This document shows positions 48,901 to 60,502 of a stretch of DNA of 64,000 nucleotides, one piece after another. The position numbers and the translations under genes are program-made. Position 1 is the stretch's first letter; each line of letters begins with the position of its first letter. The notes beneath the pieces are model-generated. The model made no database searches. It was not told where the DNA came from and was given only the letters and a program-made list of their open reading frames with translations. Origin of the DNA: Amyelois transitella (lineage: Eukaryota; Arthropoda; Insecta; Lepidoptera; Pyralidae). Where the stretch lies: NCBI RefSeq assembly GCF_032362555.1, contig NC_083523.1:1711501-1775500 (forward strand), in the 5' to 3' direction.

Positions 48901-50879
48901 TATTTATTAACTATTGCGGATAATCTGTGCGTAATAACAGCCTTAATATCATTGTTCTAATGGATTACTTGAACAGATAACTTTAGAAACATTAAAACTT
49001 TAGATAACATTAGAAATCTGACTGATTGACCGTGTTTATCCACGACTATAGAACAGAATCTTTATTATCGATATTGCTCATGTTAAAAGTAGCTAGTTAT
49101 GATTCCGTTCCTATTTCAATCTTTTTTTTTTTAATAATCCCTCTGTTCTGGGTATTTTCTTTATTTTTTTATCGATTATTTTTTTAAATTCTTATTTGAA
49201 GGTTGATTTGATGCGTCCGTATTTTACTCAATCATAAGTTACCAATAATTATATATGTCCGTTTTGTTTGTTAAATTTGTACTTATCTGCCTAAATTAGG
49301 TTTTTTTTTTTTATAATTTATTAATTTTATTAAACATAACGTTAATGATACGAATTTGCGGTTCTAAATGTTTAATCCTATCTTAATTATTTAAAATGCT
49401 AGTATTCAATTGAGATCCTATAGGCATATATCGTATTTGAAACATCAAAATGAAAATGACTTATGTAATTAGTTTGTGATATAAACGATTGTACACTAAA
49501 TATATACTGCCATGTTTATAAACGACGCATTATATTGTGCTTCCTGCGTGATGTCTACGAACATATTAATTGTTAAACTACCGTTAGAGGGCGCTATAAC
49601 TACATATTAGATTTGAAAACAATGTTCTACGTTTAAAAAAATCGTTATTTGCATGACATGTTACATAACTACCCTCTTATGGAGTTATCTGTTTTATGTT
49701 ATTGCTTGTGAAGATATAGTGGAATGTTGAAATGCAATGTCTTATCGTCTGTCTATTTCTATCTTAAAGTTAACTGGAGTGTTAGAAAGAGAGAGAAGAT
49801 AAGACGATGCGCCTTTGTTCGGGATTAGGCTGAACTCTTCATGGGATAAATGCGATGTTAAATATACAGGGTGATTAAATTATGTCAGACCGTTTTGGTT
49901 ATTGCAACCGATATAAAGGAACTTGCCGTAAAATTTACGCAAGTCGATTAAAAACTTCATAGATTTTAGATGACTTACAGTACAGATCACAGTTAAAGAA
50001 ACATTATTTTCAAATCTAATCAAGTTTCAAATTCAATAGTGTGGTTTAAAACGAAATTTAATACTACTCTATTAAACATAGTTAATTATGCTCATTAACG
50101 GTCAATGTTTAGGCATTTAAAACATGCCATTAACACACACACAGATATTGTAAATATTATTAATGTTGGAAAGCTAAGCAAATCATTATATTGTACTGTT
50201 AAACGTAACAAATATATGTACGAATGAAGACTGAGGTATAGATAGGCTTTTTTAAATTGACATTTTAAAGTATTAATATGGGTTTTGAGATTTTCAATTG
50301 TCAACAAAATTGTTTCATGAAATGTCGCTATATAAAACTTTGGCCGCAAAAGACGAAGTATATCGACGTATCTTAGACCCACAATCCCGTTGAAAAAGTG
50401 GTCGAATCCAACGAATTCGTTCGTAAGTTCGAAAATAGATCTTAAGGTGTTACAATAACGCACACAATCGTCGAAAATACAAAACTGCATAACCACGAGT
50501 CGAATTTATCTTTTTATCTTTGAAGAATCGTGTGCTTTATTGCAATACGTTAAGATCCATTTTTGAATGTTGTATATCTGTAAAATGATGTTTAAAAGTG
50601 CGGATGGGTTTATTTAAATTTACTCTAGTTTGTGAATTACTGCTATCTTGATACTTACAGCAATAAGTAAAGATCCATATTAATACTTAGGAATAGTATT
50701 TGAGGACCTAAGATTGGTACTGGACTGATTGATAATTTTTGTACTCTAAAGACGCATTATAAACCTTGAAATAAATACTTATTTGATAATGGTTTAATTT
50801 TATTTCTTACTTTACCCAATTTTTTTTTATTTTTTATGAAAGAGAAAAATATAAGTTTCTTGCAGAGGTAATAAGGCAA
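45991..50879. other. Convergent intergenic region, CycJ to TipE-like gene
   Basis: Mostly AT-rich with no supported gene. It holds a perfect fold-back at 48055-48100, a TACAGGGTGATTAAATTATG sequence at 49867 that resembles one end of a CAGGGTGAC-type element, and a 133-codon minus-strand open frame (50095-50496) with no recognisable domain. Confidence 0.45.
48055..48100. repeat. Perfect 21-bp fold-back hairpin
   Basis: TTGGTAGGCAATAAACAATA plus C, spacer ATTC, then the exact complement. No flanking repeat family is apparent. Confidence 0.95.
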
Positions 50880-51049
50880 TCTCAATGCTGTTATTGTGCC
50901 ATAAAACTAAATGTTGCCTTTCAGTCTTTTCTGTCAATTAACTCTGTCTACCCCGTAGTCATAAAATAAAGATATAGTTAAAATATGCCATCGCGTCTAT
51001 CATCTCTGTCTGTCATCATCCCTTGCATATTTTAGTCTTCAAGACTTTA

Positions 51050-51272
51050 CTGTATCCCCCCCTAGGAGCCAACAGTCTCGAAGCCTTAAAAGCCACGTTC
51101 TGGTGTAACGAATTCATGATTAATGGAATTAATTCAAATAGTGATAGGTTGCTAGCCCATAGTCTACACGAAAAGTTCTACGTTTATTGATGCCTTTCGC
51201 ATCGCCTTAAATGACATTATGAGAAAATATGGAGTGGTTCTATTCTAAAATGTCGGGAACCACGCGGCACAA
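51050..51272 (-). repeat. SINE-like family A, diverged
   Basis: From CCCCCCTAGGAGCCAACAGT to GGGAACCACGCGGCACAATG. It faces the copy at 51358, forming an inverted pair. Confidence 0.7.
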
Positions 51273-51357
51273 TGACGCGATTATATGAAGGTGAAAAACT
51301 TACCTAACCCGAATTGACAACCTAAGAAATAAACTATATTGGTATAATAAAACGACA

Positions 51358-51580
51358 ATGCCGCGTGGTTACCGGCACCAATAAACAAAAAAAGAATGGG
51401 ACCACTCCATTTTGTTCCCATGGATGTCGTAAAAGGCAATTAAGGGATAGGCTTATAAACTTGGGATTCTTCTTTAAAACGATGGGCTAGTAACCTGTCA
51501 CTATTTATATTTAATCTCAACTGTTTTCAAGACTGTTGTCTCTATCCACCCCGCAAGGGATACAGACGTGATCATATGTA
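51358..51580 (+). repeat. SINE-like family A, near full length
   Basis: TGCCGCGTGGTTACCGGCAC to GACGTGATCATATGTATG; it lies just past the TipE-like gene's poly(A) signal. Confidence 0.75.
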
Positions 51581-51619
51581 TGTAATAAAACGCCGAATAC
51601 ACTAATATATATATACACC

Positions 51620-51625
51620 TTTATT
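51620..51625 (-). terminator. Poly(A) signal of the TipE-like gene
   Basis: AATAAA on the minus strand, 16 bases past the stop codon at 51641. A very short 3' UTR is implied if it is used. Confidence 0.5.
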
Positions 51626-51640
51626 TACAACACTTGGACC

Positions 51641-53619
51641 TCAAGCGAGTCTATACACCGAAGTTTCATCTGGAGACAGGGTTGGTAATCGTGGAGGTCG
51701 ACGAGGGGGCCGGCGGCGTCGTCTCGGCCGGCACTCGCAGTGTAAAGCGCAGAGTCCTATTCCAGCGCAGCCCGACAGGAACAATGGTAACGCCAAGGTA
51801 CGTGTCACAGTAGCAACCTGCTCCCCTCTTGACCACCTGTGAAGACATATTAAAAGAGGCTTTAATCAGTTTGTGTTTTTTTTTTGAGAAATTAAATTTT
51901 GAACTTATTTGTTGACACGTTAGAGTTACAAGTTAAAATTATTTAAATCAAATAAAAACTACTTATAAAAAAGAAAGACAAAAGATGATTACAAACTAAA
52001 ATTTAATTTACTAATTGTACAGTCCCTGCATAGCATCAACATGATTCTCTGAGCCAGATAATTTCCAGCTCTCTGGTCACGAAATACCTCTATCATTTCG
52101 GGTGTGAGAGTATTATAAAATCTTAGGTAATGCATGAAGCGAAAGAAGTATGCAGGGATCCTCGAAAGTTGTACCTAGTCTGCTTCCGGGAAAAAGCCGT
52201 GATGTTATTCAAAATTAATTGCCTTGGCGTGCTTTTATTCCTGCAACTTTTAATTTGAATACCACGTCAATATTGATCATTAGTTGGTGTCAGACAATAC
52301 CGTTGCATTTACATTATTTATCTACAAAATTATAAATTCCGTTACCACTATCTTTGTTAGATATATAGCGCCAAAACAATAAAAATCTATAGATTTTTAT
52401 TTTTTAAATAAAGCAGTTGTTATTCAGACATGGTGTTATTAATGATATTTCATGGTGGCAGCGGTGGGATACAAAACCGCGCCATTGAAGAGACAGGGGA
52501 TCAAAAACGACTAAGGATATTCATCTGAGCATTAGAAATGGACATTCCGGTTATAAGACCTAACCTACCGAGAGGCCCCCCTTTTTCACTAACACTAACA
52601 AGATACCTCATTATGGTCAAGGTATATAATATATTCAAGTCTATTAATTAGGATGACCAAAGAGAATATAGAGAATACAGATAGATTGATGATACGGATG
52701 ATGATTTAATATAAATTATAATATAAACCTTCCTCAGATCAGTTGGTTTTATTTTGACACAGATTTAAAAAGATTACTTGAAGCTTTTCATGAACATTTA
52801 AATGTATGTTAGATCTAGCAATAGAATGTTTATGTTCGATTTTGATATACATACCCTACAAGTAGTTTTTGAGATTTATAATTTTGTAAAAAAAAAAGGT
52901 TTTGTAAAAGTTCGCAGCGAGCGACTAGTATTTAAGAGTTAGGTACCAGTTCTTGTCGGTTTTATTTGTTTTCTCTGTTATTTTTTTTATTCACTGCTAT
53001 ATTTATACCTACTACTTCTCCTATTATAATTTAGTTTTTGGTATTCGTCCTTTTCTCTCTCTTTCCATTAATTATTCCTTCGACTTTTCTTTCTTAAATA
53101 CAAAATTAAAAATAATTACCTCGGAATCACCACACTGGTGTCGGCCCGCGACCAGTAGCAAGGGTATTTCGCCCCAACGTATCCATAACTCGTCGTGAAG
53201 TTCTCGCAGTCCACCGTCGGAGGGTACCCGCACCCCTTGATATTCACGTACAAAACCGCCGGCCTCCACTCGTGCATGCTCGCTTTGTATTTCACATGCA
53301 ACTGTATGCATTTGTAGGCGTCACTAGTGCAGCCTTCGCGACACGACGCCCATGTGCAGTTATCCAAGCCGAGGCGATCGTCTCTTCTTTCTGTTATACA
53401 TTCCGCTGGTAATGGATCGAAGTCTGCTGCGAGGGCGCTCAGTGCTGGGTCCGCGTATAGTGGTACGAGGAATAATAGGGCTGAGCCACCTCCTCCCAGT
53501 AAAGCAGCGAGCGTAACGGTGATGTACCGCGTTAGTTTGGCCCTCGTCTCCCCTCGGCGCCGTGGGGGCCTCACGACCAGGCGTTCTTCACTTCCACCTC
53601 TCATTTTGCAATGCGTCAC
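51641..53619 (-). CDS. TipE-family sodium-channel auxiliary subunit (TEH-like), complete
   Basis: Two exons, 53619-53120 and 51836-51641, join at phase 2 (AG|G) to give 696 nt, 231 aa. TipE and its homologues TEH1-4 are two-pass membrane proteins that tune the voltage-gated sodium channel Para. The protein has a short cytoplasmic basic N terminus, a first membrane segment (about 32-54, ITVTLAALLGGGGSALLFLV), an extracellular loop with eight cysteines (C74, 88, 93, 97, 104, 130, 138, 154) and N-glycosylation sequons at N87 and N140, and a second membrane segment (about 180-200, TLALPLFLSGCAGIGLCALH). A short arginine- and proline-rich C terminus follows. Loop signatures ASCREGCTSDAYKC and YVNIKGCGYPPTVDC fit the family. 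Reading exon 2 in the other open frame gives no membrane segment, so the phase-2 join is preferred. Which TEH it is cannot be told. Confidence 0.88.
52021..52205. mobile_element. Two retroelement scraps in the TipE-like intron
   Basis: At 52021-52105, minus strand, is the same segment as 35000-35080 (AGAATC..., GCCAGATAATTTCC). At 52125-52205, plus strand, is a worn LINE tail (GCATGAAGCGAAAGAAGTAT, TTCCGGGAAAAAGCCGTGAT). Confidence 0.55.
52206..53119. other. TipE-like intron, remainder
   Basis: AT-rich, no exon or repeat recognised. Confidence 0.4.
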
Positions 53620-53960
53620 CCCATGATGAATACTTTGGCCTGAATATGCAGTGGTCAGACGCGCATGCGCTGTTGTTGGACCTGCGCTGTCGAAGTTGAT
53701 GGAGAAAGTACGCAGCCCAGGGCAGTGTTGAATTAGACGCCCCTCGACCTAGCGTTGAAAATTCACATTAAAAGTAGGTTGGCTGTTGCTAATTTAGTGT
53801 TCAACTAATTGAGTAGCTGCAATTGAATCTGGAAGAAATTGTATTGAATTAAATCTACACTTTCAATAATACATAATATTAAGGTATAAGTATTGCAAAA
53901 CTTTAGGTACTTTCATTAAACTTTGACAAATTTATCTTGCTTAGTTTCAAGCTGGAGAGA

Positions 53961-54011
53961 ACTCGATTCAGAAGCCTAACTTACGTAAGAAGTTAGGCTT
54001 CTGAATCGAGT
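53961..54011. repeat. Perfect 22-bp fold-back hairpin
   Basis: ACTCGATTCAGAAGCCTAAC plus TT, 7-nt spacer ACGTAAG, then the exact complement at 53990-54011. Confidence 0.95.
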
Positions 54012-54994
54012 CTTCCAAATATTATTCGCAGTAATCCAAGCGAAGGCAAAAGCTATATTAATTATGTAACAAAATTTGAATTCAAGTCAATTCTTTATTG
54101 AACATACTGCCGTCTATGCAAGAAAGACATTCCTATTAATGAGATATCGGATTATCAGTTTTTTTTCTGCTTCGTCAACACTGGCAAAAATATATTAGTA
54201 ACGTGACGTCGGCGTCGATAAATTGTGTTAGGTTGATGTAGGTACCTACTACGTATTTAGAACAAGCTTTTGTTTTTGACTTCTGTCCTTTTTACGCAGT
54301 AAAAAGGTATTAAAGGACACGTTTCAACAGAGTCAACTATATCTCTGTACTTTTATCAAAATCCGTTTAGTGGTTTAGGTGTGAACTAACAGACAGACAT
54401 ACAGAGTTTAGAAGGAAAGTAGGGATTATCACTTAAGGGCGTCCCTTTATTTAGCTGCACTAGGGCCGAAACTGACTGACCTTGAAAAATACGCCGCTGG
54501 CAAGGTTGCGCATGGGGTGGGTATAGTGGGGTCTCCTGCAGGTCTCTCAATGGGCAGTGTAACAATGACCAAGTTTCATTAATAATTTAGGTCGGACCAC
54601 AGTTGGATGACCTAATTTCTATAATTTTACCCTGCTCTGTGTCCGTTTTGAAGAACGTTCCGTTCTCTTCTTTGAAAGGGACCTAGCCTAGCAAGCCTAA
54701 TTAAGTGCTTAGGTTGTTTGTAATTGGTAGCTTTTTGACAAATACTTTATATAACTTAAATTTAATTTATTGAAATTGAATTTTCTGATTTTGATTTTTG
54801 AAAAAAGGCACTTCCGAATCTTTAATTCCTTATCTGAAAACCTATGAAATGACCATAACAGTCATCGCTGCTAATATTCCCTTTTTTATAAACTTTCTTT
54901 ATATACTAGCCCATATTATTATGCATAAAAATATTTTCTTCAAATTATAGCGACATTATCATGACGTGATTGTGAAATTGTGTATTTATGTAGC

Positions 54995-55050
54995 TATCGA
55001 TATTTTAGCTGCGACATTATCGATTCTATTGGATTTTCTATATATCGATA
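54995..55050. promoter_or_regulatory. Two DRE-like TATCGATA boxes upstream of Pus1
   Basis: Exact TATCGATA occurs at 54995-55002 and 55043-55050, about 150-210 bases before the Pus1 ATG. In Drosophila this motif binds DREF and marks housekeeping promoters. Use in this insect is inferred. Confidence 0.5.
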
Positions 55051-55202
55051 CCGTTGCAAATTCTTTGCTTGCAACCCTACTAGTGTAAAAAAAAAACTTA
55101 AAGCGTGATAACTTTGGGATTGGGATTTACTTTATTTACGGCGGAAAACATTTTAATTGCAGTGCATATATGTTTTAAAACTTTAATTTGTGAATTTTAG
55201 GT

Positions 55203-58200
55203 ATGTCACTTAAATTATTGCAATTATTTGTTAGTACATTGAGAAATAACCTGCCCAGACATCCTATTAAACCAGGTACTTTAATATTATCGTGCATATT
55301 TCTCATGTTATTTTCATTTTTATATAAATGTTACTTTTAAGTTTCACTTGTATTCGTAAAATTCACGCCTGACGCAGGATCCAGTCATTTTGAATTTCAT
55401 AACCTAAAAATTTTGTGACGATACTGCTTATGTGGGTATTTATGTGTTGTTTAGGTCTCCAACTTCGTTTTACAACAGCTATGGACGCGGTAGCCATTGA
55501 TACGACTCCAAAAGATAAAAATAGAGATATAGTCAGTAATAAAAACATGACAAGATATAAAAGGCGTTATATGAAAAGACAATGGGAGGATTTGGCGACG
55601 AGCAAAGAAGAAGGGGAATCAGCTGAGAAGAAATCTTGTGAAAGGATTAAAAGGAAAAAAGTAGCTTTATTACTTGGCTATTGTGGAGTGGACTACTTTG
55701 GCATGCAAAGGTAGATATTTGACCTATTTTTGTATAAACAGACTATTTTCTACCATCACCCTATATACATACATACCACGTATTTATCACCGAACATTCT
55801 CGAAAAAAATGAGAGGCCATATTTAATTGTATTGCTGAATACCTACATTATTTCAATGTTAAATATCATGATTGAATATAAAAAACAAACATTATCTATG
55901 CCCCAGCTCTAGTCCTGTCAAAACACTCACTTGGAAAAGACATTGGAGTCGCCTATGATCCAATAAAATTGAAGAAATATAAGTGAATAAAAATAATAGC
56001 ACATTATAACAGTTGAATGTGAGGGTACCTGCACTTTCCGGCAACTGGATGTGTAAAACAACGATTCAATAAGGGTTTAGGTTCCACTACAAAGTTTGTG
56101 ATGGTCAAATGGGAGATGCTTTGTTTAAGACATGACTTGCCCAATCAAAGATCCATGATAAATGGCTTACCTCCAGGCTCTCCACAGCGATGTGGATGTA
56201 ACTCGCACTATAGCCCGGAGTGAGATCAGCACAATATAACAATGCTTTGTTCACAGGAATCCTGGAGTGCAAACAATTGAAGAAGACTTGTTCAAGGCTC
56301 TCCTAGATGCAAAATATATCACGGAAGATGACTTCAAGAGCCAACAGAACATACAGTTTCAACGGAGCTCACGGACAGACAAAGGAGTCTCGGCAGCTAG
56401 ACAGGTTGTGTCTTTAAAGCTACGTTAGTATTTCTTTTTTTATGCTTACTGTTTATGATGAATAATGATTAACTATAGATAGGCTGCGCTTCCGTAATAA
56501 TTATACTGTGAGGGTAAATAAATCCTATCTTTGTAAACCCTTTGAAAGCCATGGACACTTTTAGGCGCCTATTAGAAATTTGGCCAAGATGCTGCTGCGC
56601 TTCCATAATAATTATACTGTGAGGGTAAATAAATTTTATCTTTGTTAACCCTTTGAAAGTCATGGACACTTTTAGGCGCCTATTAGAAATTTGGCCAAGA
56701 TGCCAACATCACCTTATGGTGCCTTAGTAAAGTAACAATTTTAAAACACAAAAATCGTTAGTAACTCTGTTTCATAAACATCTATGTCTATCATTGAAGT
56801 TGCTCAAATGGACAAAAACTTTAGTCATGGCCACGGGGAAGAATCATAATTTTACTTGCGGCGTTCAAAAGGTTAAAGGGGCCAAACTCCCAACTAAATT
56901 GAAGAAGTCTGTGTTACTTATGATGTCTCATTATTCAAAATTGGTCAAGTAGTTTTGAAATATTAACAATAATGCAAACCTTTCTCTTTATAACTGGTCT
57001 ACATCAAAATTGCCTTTTACATGAAAATACACTATATTGATTGTATTTCACTTGCTGAACATAAATATACAAGTTAAAATTCATAGTTAGCTCTTAATGT
57101 GCATTTATGTCATAAATATAATAGCGGGTAGCGCGACGTTTAGTGATTAATTACCCGCGGATTATTTTTTTTTCACCTCTGTTTGTTGCATTTAACGCTG
57201 ACTGTGTTTTGTTCAACAGTTAAAACGTGAAATTGTTACCGTTTTTTTTTTGTCATTTTTAGTGAAAAATCTACAGTTTTCGTTATGTCGCGTAAATGTG
57301 TTTACAAATTTGCTATACCCAGTACTGTTGTTTTTTGTGCGAGTGGTGATAGTCGGGCTAGATCTTTACATTACATAAAAAAGGATTGAAATCGTAGACT
57401 AAGCCTGAATCCTGGAGAAAAGAACGTCAAGCACCTTCCTCTAGTTAATTCCAAAAAAAAATCTTTTACCACCTTTACTTATCAAACTGGGACAAATGAA
57501 AAACTGAAGGCTCTCAACAAGGATGTACCAGCATTCAAATACCTTGGAATTAAATTTCCATGTATAAGCGACGCCAAAATTAAAGAAGGAATCTTAATCG
57601 GGCCTCAAATGAGAGAGATTCTAAAGGACCAAAACTTTGATTCAGTTTTAAAAAGCCCTGGCTTTGAAAAGAAGCATGGGAATCTTTTAGAGCAGTCGTT
57701 CATAGTCGTTCATGGTTTTTTGGGCAATAAGAGAAATGAAAATAATGTTGTTGAACTTGTGAACAATCTCCTTCAAAAGTAACAACATATTGCAATGTCT
57801 TTAAAAATTCATTTTCTTCACTCTTATCTTTATTAGCCGTGTGATTCCCGGCACCAATAAAAAAAATAGAATAGGACCACTCCATCTCTGTCCCATGGAT
57901 GTCGTAAAAGGCGACTAAGGGATAGGCTTTAAAACTTGGGATTCTTCTTTTAGGCGATGGGCTAGCAACCTGTCACTATTTGGGTCTCAATTCTGTCAGC
58001 GAGCCAAAAAGCTGAACGTGGCCTATCAGTCTTTTTGGGACTGTTGGCTCTGTCTTCCCCGCGAGGGATATAGACGTGACTATATGTATGTATGTAATAT
58101 ATAATTATATACATACATACATACATACATAAACTCACGCCTCTTTCCCGGAGGGGTTGGCAGAGACTACCTCTTTCCACTTGCCACGATCCCTGCATAC

Positions 58201-60416
58201 TTCCTTTGCTTCATCCACATTCATTAAAAACAAATAATCTCGTCAATATCTGTTCTAGAGTAGAGTACAGAGAAGGCCACAAGGAGATTTTACACTGATG
58301 GAGTTGAGGGCGACAGCTAGTAATGAAATAAAAATGTGATGAGGTGATGATAAACATAAAAATATTTTTATCTTACAGCCTTAGAAGCAGATATTGAAGA
58401 AATAAATAAGAGATTGCCAGAATGTATAAGAATATTTGGCCTAAAAAGGGTCACAAACAGATTCAACTCAAAAGTGAAGTGCAACGCTCGAACATATAGC
58501 TATACTCTTCCAACATACGCGTTTGAGCCCAGTCTCGATACTGAGGAAGAGAGAAAGGGATATAGGATATCAAAAGAGAAACTAGAACAAGTTAATAAAG
58601 TTTTAAGTGTTTATAATGGAACTAAAAGTTATCACAATTTTACGGAGAAAAAGTAAGATATTATTTATTCATACATATATTTGCACATACATTTAGAGCG
58701 TCCGTGGTCGAATCGGTAAGGTGTCCGGTTAAAACGAATGTTTTCCAAAGGTCATCAGTTCGGATCCCACCGCGACCAATGTACCAACGACAATTTTCGA
58801 AGTTATGTGTTACGGCCTCTGTGGCGCAGCGGTAGTACGCTTGTCTGCGACACCGGAGGTCCCGGGTTCGAATCCCGGCCAGGGCATGATGAGAAAAGAA
58901 CTTTTTCCGATTGGCCTGGGTCTTGGATGTTTATCTATTATATATAAGTATATTATTATACAATATAGTATCGTTGAGTTAGTATCTCGTAACACAAGTC
59001 TCGAACTTACTTCGAGGCTAACTCAATCTGTGTAATTTGTCCCGTATATATTTATATTTATATTATTTATGTACATTAGTTTGAATACTAACCGATGCTC
59101 CGTACGGTGAGGAAACATCGCGAGGAAACCTGCACATTCTGGCAACTGGGTGTGCAACCATATGATCCAATACGGGTTAGGTTCCCCTGCAAAGGTTGTG
59201 GAGGTCAGGTGGGAGACGCTTCATGTTAAAACCTGACTAACCCAATCTAGAAACATGGATAAAGGCTTACCCTGAGCATCCTCACCAGAGTGGTGAGGAT
59301 GCAACCGGGACTAAAGCCAGGAGGAAGAACATATACATACATACATATGGTCACGTCTATATCCCTTGTGGGGTAGACAGAGCCAACAGTCTTGAAAAGA
59401 CTGATAGGCCACGCTCAGCTATTTGGCTTAATGATAGAATTGAGATTCAAATAGTGACAGGTTGCTAGCCCATCGCCTAAAATAAAGAATCCAAGTTTGT
59501 AAGCCTATCCCTTAGTCGCCTTTTACGACATCCATGGGAAAGAGATGGAGTGGTCCTATTCTTTTTTGTACTGGTGCCGGGAACCACACGGCACCCGGGA
59601 ACCACACGGCACACTTATACTTTATACTTACATTATGTCCATTTAGTTACAACTTTAAAAAAGAGTCATTGGCACATGGCCGAAGTGGGATTTGAACGGG
59701 ATTTGACTTTGTGTCTTTATACGTATCACACATTTTAACCGGGCACCTTATCCGCCGACGCTCATCTACCGTGTTATTCTTCATAATTAATTAAAATTAA
59801 TTTTTAGGCATCACACCGACCCCTCAGCGTCGCGGTACATGATGGGTTTCAGCATAGAGAAAGTGTTTGTTGAATCTGATATGGAATTCGCCGTTTTATT
59901 AGTTAAGGTAAGTCATTCTTAATAGCTTTTGCTTCTAAGGGGGCTTAGCTCCTATGGAGAAAAGGTGGTTACGCCGTGCGGTAGTTGCGGCACTTAAGAA
60001 TAGGACCACTTCATTTTTTTTTGCCATAGATGTCGTAAAAGGCTATTAAGGGATACTCTAATTTAACTTCAGATTCTTCTTTTAGGCAATGGGCTATCAA
60101 CTGTCATGTCAATTTCACTATATGAATTTCAATTCTATCTTGAAGCCATACAGTTGAATGTGGCCTTTCAGTCTTTGTGAGACTCTGTCCACCCCTTACG
60201 GGAAAAATTCATAACTTTAAGCTTACGGATCCGTCCGCGTAAAACGAAAGTCTTGTTGCTACAGGAACTTCAGAAAATCCTCTCGTGGTGCATACCACGA
60301 CCACAGAATGAACTTACATGACTCATGTCAAATCTCTACGACTCCATTGTGGGCTGAGCTTTGTCTGTCAGTCAGTCACTCCGTAACACTAAGTATATAT
60401 ATATATATAACACTAA

Positions 60417-60502
<86 letters not shown>

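Larger units (their letters stand above)
53620..55202. other. Divergent TipE-like/Pus1 intergenic region
   Basis: Holds a perfect 22-bp fold-back at 53961-54011 and two exact TATCGATA motifs (54995-55002, 55043-55050) upstream of Pus1, with a near match at about 55018. The rest is unannotated. Confidence 0.5.

Noticed and set aside
50095-50496. 133-codon minus-strand frame
   Set aside because: No recognisable motif; AT-rich DNA and Phe/Leu/Ile-rich translation look like chance, though a conservation check would settle it.
51666-51848. Reading TipE-like exon 2 in the longer open frame (VVKRGAGCYCDTYLG)
   Set aside because: It would need a phase-0 join that the donor does not give and has no second membrane segment; the phase-2 frame does.
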